Shown one piece after another: positions 35,011 through 43,025 of a stretch of DNA of 64,000 bases. The DNA is from Cymbomonas tetramitiformis (lineage: Eukaryota > Chlorophyta > Pyramimonadophyceae > Pyramimonadales > Pyramimonadaceae): contig LGRX02030310.1 of assembly GCA_001247695.2 (NCBI GenBank), positions 186,001 through 250,000 on the forward strand, read 5' to 3'. The translations under genes were made by a program, and so were the position numbers. The notes below the pieces were generated by a model, which was not told where the DNA came from, made no database searches, and worked only from the letters and a program-made list of their open reading frames with translations. Position 1 is the first letter of the stretch. Each line of letters starts with the position of its first letter.

Positions 35011-36567
35011 ATGGATCCGCATTCGTATATTTCACCATCTTATTTGCACAGAAATGTCGTTGCACATGTCGATAGAGCGCGCACCAGCGTGCAGCCACTT
35101 ACCGTTGACCCGGCAGATCGTGTTTTTTTAAAACGAAAAACGTGCGTGCGTGCGAATCGGATGCGAAGTTCGTGTTGTGATAGTCGCGTCTTCATGTTGC
35201 ACTTACTGGACGGAGCCATACAGCAAGCGTCCGGACGTTCAGCGCCGGAAAACAGTACCTCAACAAGCGAAGCGGTAAAGCTTCTGTTACAAAGGGCACG
35301 CGACGCGGCTTGCGAGAAACCGTGCAACACGACACTCGAGAGGAGCAGCCTTCTGTATCCCTACGTGCACAAGTGCGACGAAAGCCTTCACAACTTCTGT
35401 TGCAACGTCAAAGATGACGCGTGCAACGAAGTTTCGCAGGCTTACGAATGGCCAACCTTTGACGCAAGCGTACGGATGTGTGTGCTTTTGCAAACCGTTT
35501 TGCGATACTGGCTTATGCACGACCTGTCAAACGTATTTGAGGACGCAAAACGATCCGTTGCGCTGCACCCACAAAGCTTGGCGGACTTGGAATATCACGC
35601 TCTATCTGTCATATCCGAGACCAACACCGCGCACGCGCCATTCAGCTCTTGGGCGGAGGCCGCGCTGAGTACGTACACCGGTATGAGCAACAACATGAGC
35701 GCGCAGTCCAAAGGCTGCTTCATTGCCTCCGCGACCATTCTTTTATGTCGAGCCTCTATCGACAGCCCTTTCGAGGAGCACGCCAAGCTGCGCCGAAGTC
35801 TCTTAGCTGCGCGCCTTGACTGGGTGGCTCAGTCCATAATGTTCAACAAGATTGTAAGCCTACATTCGCGAAGCGTTTGTGCGGATTCCGAGATATGGGC
35901 CGAAAAGTTGTTCGAGTGGACCGCGCGAATGGTAAAGTTTCCTATGCCAGATGCTTTGTACCAACTATCGATGGAGTTTTTCCTGATGTCCAGATACGTA
36001 CCTTCGGCATGGGGTGCGATCTTACCAGAAGGTGCCGTCGACTCTCGAAGCTGCACCTTTCGCCGAAACCCGGCGAGTTCGGTGTTGGCGCATGTAGCTC
36101 CAGATCGAGCAGCCGAGATCCGGAAGAAAGTCTGCGACACCATTACGCGTGTAGGGGTCGCGCACACCAAGCTGTCCGATAAGGAGGAACGCCTGCATCT
36201 GAACTCCGTGTGGGAGATGGCGATCGTCGCCTTGCACTACGCCTGTATGCAAGAGTGCGATCTGATTTGGATGGGAAAGTTTTTCATCGACGACGAGATG
36301 AACGCCATGAAGTCCCTATCCCGCTTCAACAAGTTTCGCAGCGCGACGAACATGAAACACGCGCCGGCGGTCGTTCATTCTCGACAACGGTGGTACCTGA
36401 AGTTTCTCGACGACAGTATCGAAGTGGCCCACGAGCGTGACGGTTCATTACTGCCGGCGTGGCACACCCTGGGATCCTGGTGCCATCACGTGTACGCGCG
36501 TCTGGACGGCGTTCCTTGTCGGGGTAAGAACATACATAACGTTTTGAATGATATTGCAAACTCTTAA
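35011..36567 (+). CDS. Unknown protein (518 aa)
   Basis: ATG at 35011; the TAA at 36565-36567 is itself the start of a hairpin. A soluble, cysteine-rich protein (cysteines spread along its length, e.g. the CCDS and FCCN contexts). No signal peptide or motif recognised. Preceded by the same 207-bp element as the M24-like gene, so the two may be co-regulated. Confidence 0.8.
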   Translation: MDPHSYISPSYLHRNVVAHVDRARTSVQPLTVDPADRVFLKRKTCVRANRMRSSCCDSRVFMLHLLDGAIQQASGRSAPENSTSTSEAVKLLLQRARDAACEKPCNTTLERSSLLYPYVHKCDESLHNFCCNVKDDACNEVSQAYEWPTFDASVRMCVLLQTVLRYWLMHDLSNVFEDAKRSVALHPQSLADLEYHALSVISETNTAHAPFSSWAEAALSTYTGMSNNMSAQSKGCFIASATILLCRASIDSPFEEHAKLRRSLLAARLDWVAQSIMFNKIVSLHSRSVCADSEIWAEKLFEWTARMVKFPMPDALYQLSMEFFLMSRYVPSAWGAILPEGAVDSRSCTFRRNPASSVLAHVAPDRAAEIRKKVCDTITRVGVAHTKLSDKEERLHLNSVWEMAIVALHYACMQECDLIWMGKFFIDDEMNAMKSLSRFNKFRSATNMKHAPAVVHSRQRWYLKFLDDSIEVAHERDGSLLPAWHTLGSWCHHVYARLDGVPCRGKNIHNVLNDIANS

Positions 36568-36598
36568 AACTGATTTCCCTACCGTAAGAGTCAGTTTT
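36566..36598 (+). terminator. Hairpin at the gene end
   Basis: AAAACTGA and TCAGTTTT arms (8 bp) around a 17-nt loop, starting at the stop codon. Confidence 0.45.
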
Positions 36599-36629
36599 CG
36601 TAAGGGGTCGGAGTTTGTAGGTCTGTTTT
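36585..36629 (+). repeat. Dispersed 3'-flank repeat, copy B
   Basis: Plus-strand match to the reverse complement of 6092-6134; same position relative to the preceding gene. Confidence 0.5.
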
Positions 36630-36845
36630 GGCAGCGACAATTTGTAGGTTCCATTGTTGACACCTGATAATAATATTATAATTGATATAAAGAGTGTGGA
36701 GTTATCAAACGAGAAAAACTGTCTGTGCCCTTATTTCTACACTATTAGTTTTCTACATATTAAGAAACGTCCACACCATTCTCACACGTACCGAAAATTG
36801 ATTCTTAATGTATAACCCATCTTGGTGTGACAATCAATTAATGTC

Positions 36846-36867
36846 CGTACTACGTTTTGGTAGTACG
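36846..36867. terminator. Perfect 8-bp stem hairpin
   Basis: CGTACTAC and GTAGTACG arms around GTTTTG in the 36568-37090 intergenic region. Confidence 0.4.
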
Positions 36868-36930
36868 ATCACCAAAACCCGACTCTCGAAAACTCATCGA
36901 TGAGACGATCTTCGCGAGAAAGGGTGAAAA

Positions 36931-36978
36931 AATACGCGCGCGCGCGAAGCCCCCCCCATGCTTCGCGCGCGCGAAGAA
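36931..36978. terminator. GC-rich inverted repeat (family copy 4)
   Basis: CGCGCGCGCGAAG, then a C-run, then CTTCGCGCGCGCGAAG, between the genes ending at 36567 and starting at 37091. Small frames over it (FARAK-type peptides) are artefacts of the repeat. Confidence 0.55.
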
Positions 36979-37090
36979 ATCACAGGCTTCGCTCACCAGC
37001 CGTACATCACGGTATGATTCAGGTGCGCGTCCGAGACTGCGCAACGTGTTTTTTCATCGCCACCGCACGAAATGATTTTGACGCAACCAG

Positions 37091-38260
37091 ATGACGGACG
37101 AAACGAATTCGCAAATAAAGTATCTATCCCTTTTTTCTGGGATCGGAGGCTTCGAGCATGGTTTGTTGCGCGTGAAGCCGGAGGCGGTATGCATCGGCTT
37201 CAGTGAGATTGCGAAGCGGGCTACCGCCGTGTACAAAAAACAATGGCCGCAGGCGCACGCGTACGGTGACGTATGCAACATCACGCGCTCGAGTGTCTTG
37301 CGGCGCTATTGCGAACGATGCGCCGAGAGCGACACGTCGGTATGTGAAACGCATGCCGACCCGTCAACGGCCGCCATCGACCTGTTGCTCGGAGGCAGCC
37401 CATGTCAAGACTTTTCACCGGCGAGAACTGATGAGCGCAAAGGTTTCGAAGGGAAAAAAAGCTGCCTGATGATGGAATTTTTTAGATTGGTGAACGAGTT
37501 GCGGCCTAAGGTGTTTGTTCTGGAAAACATCGGCACCATGCTCGCGAAGGATGCGATACGAATCGACCGTCAACTCAAATGCGGACATGTCAGCGTGGAC
37601 GCCTCGCGTTTCACCTCGCAGTCGAGAGTACGGCACTTTTGGACCAACGCGAGTGAACAAATACCTCCAGTCACACGGAAGGGTCCCGCTTTCCGCGAGA
37701 TGTTGGACGCAAAGGTGGACGCGAAAGAAATCCTCAACACGTGCGAGCTGTCCAAACTGTATCATCGTTTGCACGTCAAAAAATACAACCGAACGCGTCA
37801 CTGCAAAGGAGGAATACTCCCACACGTGAAAACCGCAACAAATATTTTTACCGGTCTTTCATACTCGTTCAAAAAGAAAAGCGCCACTCTCATGCGGTCA
37901 TCTTCGAATCGAACAACCAACATGCTGGTCTACGACGACCGCTTATCGTACGACGAGATTCAGTTTTGTTCCGAAACAAATTGCCGTTTGCCCTGGCGTA
38001 GAATGTCTGTTGCGGAGTGCCATCGCTTGCAAGGTTTCTCAATATCCGAGACCGCTAGAACCGATGCGGAGGCTCTCGACGAAAATCTGAATAGGCGAGA
38101 AAGAGTCGCCATGCTAGGGGACGCTGTCTGCGTGGACGTCGCCGAGTACCTGTTTCGCTATATCTACGACAGTACCGCTCGAAATTCGGGGCAGCTAAGC
38201 GTATCGCGTATGTTCGCACGCACCCTGGAAAAACCACAGATATGCGATGCGCGCCAGTGA
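37091..38260 (+). CDS. DNA (cytosine-5) methyltransferase
   Basis: 389 aa, close to the size of compact bacterial and viral enzymes. Motif I (LFSGIGGFEHGL, near residue 14) binds S-adenosylmethionine; motif IV (GGSPCQDFS, near 103) carries the catalytic cysteine; motif VI (ENIG, near 146) follows. The target-recognition region is residues 180-290, with motif IX (RRMSVAECHRLQGF, near 305) and motif X (GDAVCVDVAEYL, near 345). All catalytic residues I can check are present. It methylates DNA, perhaps to mark viral DNA or alter host chromatin. No restriction-endonuclease partner is seen nearby. Confidence 0.93.
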   Translation: MTDETNSQIKYLSLFSGIGGFEHGLLRVKPEAVCIGFSEIAKRATAVYKKQWPQAHAYGDVCNITRSSVLRRYCERCAESDTSVCETHADPSTAAIDLLLGGSPCQDFSPARTDERKGFEGKKSCLMMEFFRLVNELRPKVFVLENIGTMLAKDAIRIDRQLKCGHVSVDASRFTSQSRVRHFWTNASEQIPPVTRKGPAFREMLDAKVDAKEILNTCELSKLYHRLHVKKYNRTRHCKGGILPHVKTATNIFTGLSYSFKKKSATLMRSSSNRTTNMLVYDDRLSYDEIQFCSETNCRLPWRRMSVAECHRLQGFSISETARTDAEALDENLNRRERVAMLGDAVCVDVAEYLFRYIYDSTARNSGQLSVSRMFARTLEKPQICDARQ

Positions 38261-38305
38261 GTATGTACGACCACATGAACATACGACTCGTGCTGCTTCA
38301 ATTTC

Positions 38306-38512
38306 CCGCGCGCGCGCGAGACATACCCCCCCCCCATGCTTCGCGCGCGCGAAGAAATTTGAGATGGCCCGCTCACAACATTCGTGACATCGTATTCAGG
38401 AGTAACTTATGTGAAGTTCCATAAAAATCACGCATTGCAAACCCGAGATGGCAGCGTGGAACTATAAACCACAAGAAAATTGTAGATGGATATACCATCT
38501 GCTATTCCACAT
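38306..38512 (+). repeat. 207-bp duplicated intergenic element, copy 2 (contains GC inverted repeat, copy 5)
   Basis: Second copy of the element at 34639-34845, ending 190 nt before the ATG at 38702. A TATAAATT sits just after it at 38520. Confidence 0.85.
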
Positions 38513-38659
38513 AGTAGCGTATAAATTTTAGAGCTTTTTTTGCGCTTAGAATATCGCCGTGCCTTGTTTCTGACATGCGTGTGCGTCAAAAGCTAAGTGT
38601 TTATGGGCGTAGAGCCATGCGCGCCTCTTAGACTGTTGCTCATATTAACGCACACTCAA

Positions 38660-38667
38660 TATAAGTA
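38660..38667 (+). promoter_or_regulatory. TATA-like box
   Basis: TATAAGTA 42 nt before the ATG at 38702. Confidence 0.55.
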
Positions 38668-38701
38668 TGTAGTAGATCCGGGCCCCACACGGACCATACA
38701 G

Positions 38702-39703
38702 ATGTCGCTGTTCCAAACAAAGTCTTACGCGGATCGTGTGAAGGTCGCAAGCACAAGGTGCAGAAAAGGAAAACAGGACGCACACGACGTGTCTCACGTG
38801 GCGGATATTTCAGATTACGACGGTGTCAAGGCCGCCTGTCGCATCTGCGTCCTCTGTATGCACGCGGCGAGCGACGCAATCGGCACCGGCTTCGCGAAAG
38901 ATGGCTCCCACGTCGAAGAGGTGGTCGCGCGAGTGATGCTAAAAAACGGAGCTCACTCCGGATGCATGTGCGACACGGCCGACTTTAACGCATGCTGTTC
39001 CGTGTCCGTGAACGAAGTAGCGGCCCACGCCGCGCCAACCCGTAAAACCTTTGCACCCGGCGACGTCATAAAGGTCGACGTGGTGGTTCACATTGAGGAA
39101 CACATGGGCGATATGGCTCGCACTTTCTTCTTCGATCCACCCACAATTGACACCAACATTTTTAGATTATACAATGTCAACCAGAAAGTGGTTCTGAGCA
39201 CGATCCTCGAACTCAACTCGCGTTTGTCAAAAGGTCCGGACACGTTGACGTACGTCGAAATCGGCGAAGTTCTGAATTCATTCGTCCGGATGCGTCGGAC
39301 GGAATGCCGAGATTTTCGATGGACCGCCGTCAAAAATCTTTGCGGACATCGCATCGGCAAAAAGATGCACATCCGACCGTGGATATGCATGAGAGATGGA
39401 CCAGCGACATCCGTGGACACGGAGCCTGTAAGAGAATACGACACTTTTTGTATCGAACCTGTATGCTGCCTGGGAGACATCCCGTGCGCAACCGTGAATG
39501 AACGGCATGAAGTTGTCGCAGCCGACCTTTGCACACATTTTGAAGTGACGTGCGGCGTGAAGAGATCTCCAAACGGACGCTTACGAATCGCGTGTCTGAC
39601 GTTCACGGATTTCGATATGAGCGAGTTCGAAAGCATTTCTGAATGCGTAAACAATGCCGGCATATCGCTCGGGATTGCGTCCGCCAAGAATCAACGATTC
39701 TGA
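38702..39703 (+). CDS. M24 metallopeptidase-like protein (MetAP2/Ebp1-like)
   Basis: 333 aa from the ATG that follows the TATA-like box; a longer frame begins at 38597. The pita-bread fold signature is visible: NEVAAHAAP, GDVIKVDVVVHIEEHMGDMARTF with two metal-ligand aspartates, CGHRIGKKMHI with the active-site histidine, then FCIEPV and a final HFEVT carrying the expected glutamates. All five metal-ligand positions look filled, so activity is plausible. Cellular relatives remove N-terminal methionine or, as Ebp1/PA2G4, bind RNA and ribosomes. Which role applies here is open. Confidence 0.78.
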   Translation: MSLFQTKSYADRVKVASTRCRKGKQDAHDVSHVADISDYDGVKAACRICVLCMHAASDAIGTGFAKDGSHVEEVVARVMLKNGAHSGCMCDTADFNACCSVSVNEVAAHAAPTRKTFAPGDVIKVDVVVHIEEHMGDMARTFFFDPPTIDTNIFRLYNVNQKVVLSTILELNSRLSKGPDTLTYVEIGEVLNSFVRMRRTECRDFRWTAVKNLCGHRIGKKMHIRPWICMRDGPATSVDTEPVREYDTFCIEPVCCLGDIPCATVNERHEVVAADLCTHFEVTCGVKRSPNGRLRIACLTFTDFDMSEFESISECVNNAGISLGIASAKNQRF

Positions 39704-39875
39704 GCTAAGACCCAACCGACTATCGTCAAGATTCGATTGAGACCGACATCGCCATAGGCGAATTCGCTGAGCACTCGCGGGCTAGGAGCCGAAACAAGAA
39801 CGAATTACGTTTTTTTTCTACCGCTGCGCAGCACGTCAAACGAGAACCACTCGGCACAGCTTGCGAGCAACTACG

Positions 39876-40736
39876 ATGAGTCCCACGGTGTTGTTGGTCG
39901 TCGATTCTAGGGAGCCGCAATCCGTGAGGAATGCGCTCTCCGAAATTCAGGTACAGTACGAGCAAGCGTGCCTGGACGTCGGAGATTTTCACATTGTGAG
40001 AGACGGACGTTTATTGTTGACCTTGGAGCGCAAGACCTGGGGAGATCTGGAGAACGCGCGCGTGTCCGGGCGTTTCGATGATCAACTGATTCGCGCCTTG
40101 GCTAACGGCTGTGAAAAGGACGCCATGCACTTCGTGATACTGGAGGACGCACGCGTGCGTTCGAATGCGGAATTGAAAAAAGAACGTACATCAAACGCGG
40201 GATTGATGGCGTCTTCCGCCGTGAATCGGTGCATCTTACAGAGCGGAGTGGGCGTCTTTCGCACCGCCGACACGCGCGACACGGCTCAACTCTTGAGATG
40301 GATTATGAAGAAGTGCGAAGCGGAGAGTGTCTTGATCGATAATGTCGACGGAAATAAGTATGGAAAGCGTCTGCGCGACTGCACCAACAGTCCGTATTAC
40401 GGCGGCGTGATACACGCAAAGAAATCAAAAAATCAGGATTCCCCCACCGCCTGTTGGGTGAATATGCTGACGGTCATACGCGGACTATCCGAAACTGCAG
40501 CGCGAAGTATCAGCGATCAGTACGGCGATGCCGGCATGCTTTTTGAGGCGGCGAGGAGTCGGCAAAACAAGCTGGGTAAGGGAACCTTGGTAACGCACGC
40601 TTCCGATCTGCTCAGCCAGGTGGTCGTGAACAATTCCAAGCGTAAAGTGGGCCCTGCGGTGGCAAAGCGAGTGGCCGCCTGCTTGTTTTCTTCGACACAA
40701 GCTGCGGCCGACGCGACCACTTCCGCGAGAAAATGA
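39876..40736 (+). CDS. ERCC4-type structure-specific nuclease
   Basis: 286 aa, first ATG at 39876. The XPF/ERCC4 nuclease core is near the N-terminus: VVDSREPQ (residues 7-14), DVGDFHIV, then LTLERKTWGDLENARVSGRF, giving the GD...ERK...D metal-binding signature (E51, R52, K53). After residue 190 there is a helix-hairpin-helix-like segment (VIRGLSETAARSISDQYG). The arrangement matches compact XPF/Mus81-like proteins that cut branched DNA. Probably resolves replication or recombination intermediates. The gene ends just before a strong hairpin. Confidence 0.87.
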   Translation: MSPTVLLVVDSREPQSVRNALSEIQVQYEQACLDVGDFHIVRDGRLLLTLERKTWGDLENARVSGRFDDQLIRALANGCEKDAMHFVILEDARVRSNAELKKERTSNAGLMASSAVNRCILQSGVGVFRTADTRDTAQLLRWIMKKCEAESVLIDNVDGNKYGKRLRDCTNSPYYGGVIHAKKSKNQDSPTACWVNMLTVIRGLSETAARSISDQYGDAGMLFEAARSRQNKLGKGTLVTHASDLLSQVVVNNSKRKVGPAVAKRVAACLFSSTQAAADATTSARK

Positions 40737-40743
40737 CGCGCAC

Positions 40744-40762
40744 CACCGAGAGCGCCTCGGTG
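40744..40762 (+). terminator. Hairpin after the ERCC4 gene
   Basis: CACCGAG and CTCGGTG arms (7 bp) around AGCGC, 8 nt after the stop. Confidence 0.5.
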
Positions 40763-40778
40763 CGGAGACAATAAATCG

Positions 40779-41990
40779 ATGACACGACCGACCGCAGCTA
40801 AGCCGTTGTACGCGCGTCGCTATGTATACATGATACGCTCCGAATATAATTTAAAGCTAATTTGCTGGACTTGTCAAATGAGAGAAGGGTCATATGGATT
40901 AAATTACGCCAACTGGAGGATCGCGTGCCCGGATACGCTAAAGCGCTCAAAGCGTCGGACGATTGCTTACCCGCATCATCTTCTCACGGTGGTCCTGGAA
41001 ATATTGTCGGATTACGCAGTGAATCGAGTCACGCTCCTCAGCGACATCGATAAGAAAGTGTTGTCAATGGTCTGCAGATGGACCCGAGATTTGTGTTTCA
41101 AGTGGACGACGAAATCGTTTAGTGTAAAATATTTGTGCGGTTTGCTTCAAACCGAAACGTCCCAGGGCCATGCCAACGCGTTTGACACGCGGCTGCGTGT
41201 CGAGAAAGAGGTGAAACGGGCCTTGCGCATGCAATGCCCCCTGTGCGTGCTGCACAGCGGGTTCCTGCTTTGCAACGTCGGGAGTGACGTGTGGGACTTT
41301 ACGCCGAGGGCGACGTTACAAACGGTTCGTCTGGCCGCCTACACGGGGGACGTTGCCGCCTTCAAGAAAATAAGTGAATTCAAAGATTTCGACAAATCTC
41401 AACGATTGGACACAACCTACTTCACTCGCGCCGTCCTTTCGGGGAACGTGTCGCTGACCGCGTACATGCAAAGTCATAATTGGAGATACAGCGAAGACGA
41501 CGTCGCTTCCTGTGTGGTGACGTCCATTGAGATGATGCATTGGGTGTGCTCGCATATTCTCATGTCAGACGCGCACGCCTACGCTTGCGCCGCAAACTGC
41601 TACGCCTTCTTGGGAAATCTGACCGCTTTGCAACACTTGCACGACACGGCGATGTATCGCGGAAAATCTCATCTGTTACTGCAAAATCCTTACGTGCGAC
41701 TGGTACAACAGTGCGCCTACCAAAACCACCTGCACATTCTGAGATGGCTAGCGACGGAAACCGAATACGACATCGACAAAGACATCGTCATGTTTGAATC
41801 TTACCTGTCTTGCGTCAGGAGGGGCAACTTGGAGGTTGCAAAGCACCTTCACGAACACGCGCCAGGATTCTTGAGAGACTCGTCTCTCAACGCCAACAGA
41901 TTGCTTTTGCACGCTCAGGATTGTGCCATGCGCGAGTGGCTCGCGCAGTTTAGAGGACAAATTGAGCGCAGCAACACATTTAACGCGTAA
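40779..41990 (+). CDS. Divergent ankyrin-like protein with F-box-like N-terminus
   Basis: 403 aa from the ATG at 40779; later ATGs are possible starts. Residues about 185-380 form repeated two-helix units (TVRLAAYTGDVAAFKKI; CAANCYAFLGNLTALQHLHD; SYLSCVRRGNLEVAKHLHEH) as in the degenerate ankyrin proteins of large viruses. Residues 65-100 (HLLTVVLEILSDYA...) have an F-box-like look, which would make it a ubiquitin-ligase adaptor, but this is tentative. Confidence 0.6.
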   Translation: MTRPTAAKPLYARRYVYMIRSEYNLKLICWTCQMREGSYGLNYANWRIACPDTLKRSKRRTIAYPHHLLTVVLEILSDYAVNRVTLLSDIDKKVLSMVCRWTRDLCFKWTTKSFSVKYLCGLLQTETSQGHANAFDTRLRVEKEVKRALRMQCPLCVLHSGFLLCNVGSDVWDFTPRATLQTVRLAAYTGDVAAFKKISEFKDFDKSQRLDTTYFTRAVLSGNVSLTAYMQSHNWRYSEDDVASCVVTSIEMMHWVCSHILMSDAHAYACAANCYAFLGNLTALQHLHDTAMYRGKSHLLLQNPYVRLVQQCAYQNHLHILRWLATETEYDIDKDIVMFESYLSCVRRGNLEVAKHLHEHAPGFLRDSSLNANRLLLHAQDCAMREWLAQFRGQIERSNTFNA

Positions 41991-42406
41991 TTCCTCTTAG
42001 AGTTGATTTTTCGGTAGCCGTGGGAATTTTGTGAAAGTGATTTCGTCCACGTTCTTTACATCGATTATAACATCATTGAATGCATCTTTGTCACTGAACA
42101 ATCTCTTATATAAAAATCATAATACTTACAAGACTGACTCTTAAATGAAGTGACTGTCTAAGCTGTAACACAACCTTATTCTTATCGTGCTTGCATAGAG
42201 ATACTCCATGTTACATGTAGCAATTAGGCCTATTGTGTCACCAGGATGTGCCATCTACGTTTGCGCTACCGAAGAAGCAGTGGAAGGGATAAAGAAAGCT
42301 TGAAGTGTGACAGCTCCGCTCTGCCTCTTTGATCGAACGCTGGTCGCATTCTTTATAGTCGTGCACGAGCTGTAACGATGTTCGGTGTCAACGCCCGAAA
42401 GCTCCT
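41991..42406. other. Intergenic region, 416 nt
   Basis: Between convergent gene ends. AATTCC and GGAATT near 41990-42028 could pair across a long loop. Nothing else recognised. Confidence 0.35.
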
Positions 42407-42859
42407 TTAAGCCAGATTCAACTTCGTTTGCGATGATTGCAATTTCTTTCTGTTCATCGAAACGGTCTTAGGTGCCACGAGCTTCGGCGTGTTGAACTCG
42501 CCGAACTCGCGGAAAGCGGAGGTCGCGTTCAGCGATCTTTCAACGCTGGGACAGACGCAGCAACAGAGAACACAGCAAAGACTGTGGCACACGCCCTCGC
42601 CTTGTCGCCTTTCTCCCAGCGACGTCACGCCGGGACCGAGCGCACGCCTTCGCATGTTGTACAGCAATAGGGTGTACATGGGACAGATCAAGCAGGTCGA
42701 TTGCGCTATAAGGTAGCTTGTGATCAGGGTGGTCTCGTCGCCGGATAGATTACGCATGACGACAGCGTACCCCAACGACGGAAAGCAACAGGCTATACAC
42801 CTGTTTTCAGATTTGGTCGTGCCAGAAAAAAAGGGTTGCGCCTCGTAAGCCGACGCCAT
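42407..42859 (-). CDS. PLAC8-like cysteine-rich protein
   Basis: 150 aa, ATG at 42857-42859. Cysteine pattern: CIACCFPSLGYAV near residue 22, a middle CLICPMYTLLLYNMRRRALG, then CHSLCCVLCCCVCPSVERSL near residues 91-110. This order, especially the closing H..C..C.C...R.L block, resembles PLAC8 proteins, which sit at membranes in plants, fungi and animals and are linked to cell-size and metal-ion traits. A minus-strand TATAAATA lies at 42974-42981. Confidence 0.6.
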   Translation of the reverse strand: MASAYEAQPFFSGTTKSENRCIACCFPSLGYAVVMRNLSGDETTLITSYLIAQSTCLICPMYTLLLYNMRRRALGPGVTSLGERRQGEGVCHSLCCVLCCCVCPSVERSLNATSAFREFGEFNTPKLVAPKTVSMNRKKLQSSQTKLNLA

Positions 42860-42973
42860 ATATCAGACTCGGTCATGAAAGGCTCTGATCATGCCCATGT
42901 GGTAGCGCAGCACACTTTTGCTCGACGAAGACGCGTCGTGGAAGCATGCGCTTCAAACTCGCGTACGTGCGCG

Positions 42974-42981
42974 TATTTATA
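42974..42981 (-). promoter_or_regulatory. TATA box
   Basis: TATAAATA on the minus strand, 115 nt upstream of the PLAC8-like gene. Confidence 0.55.
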
Positions 42982-43025
42982 CAGCGGCCGCCTCTTTACG
43001 ATAAAATATCGATGTAGCGAAATCA

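Noticed and set aside
36850..37094. Small frames with FARAK/FARAR peptides
   Set aside because: Produced by the GC-rich inverted repeat; similar peptides appear at other copies.
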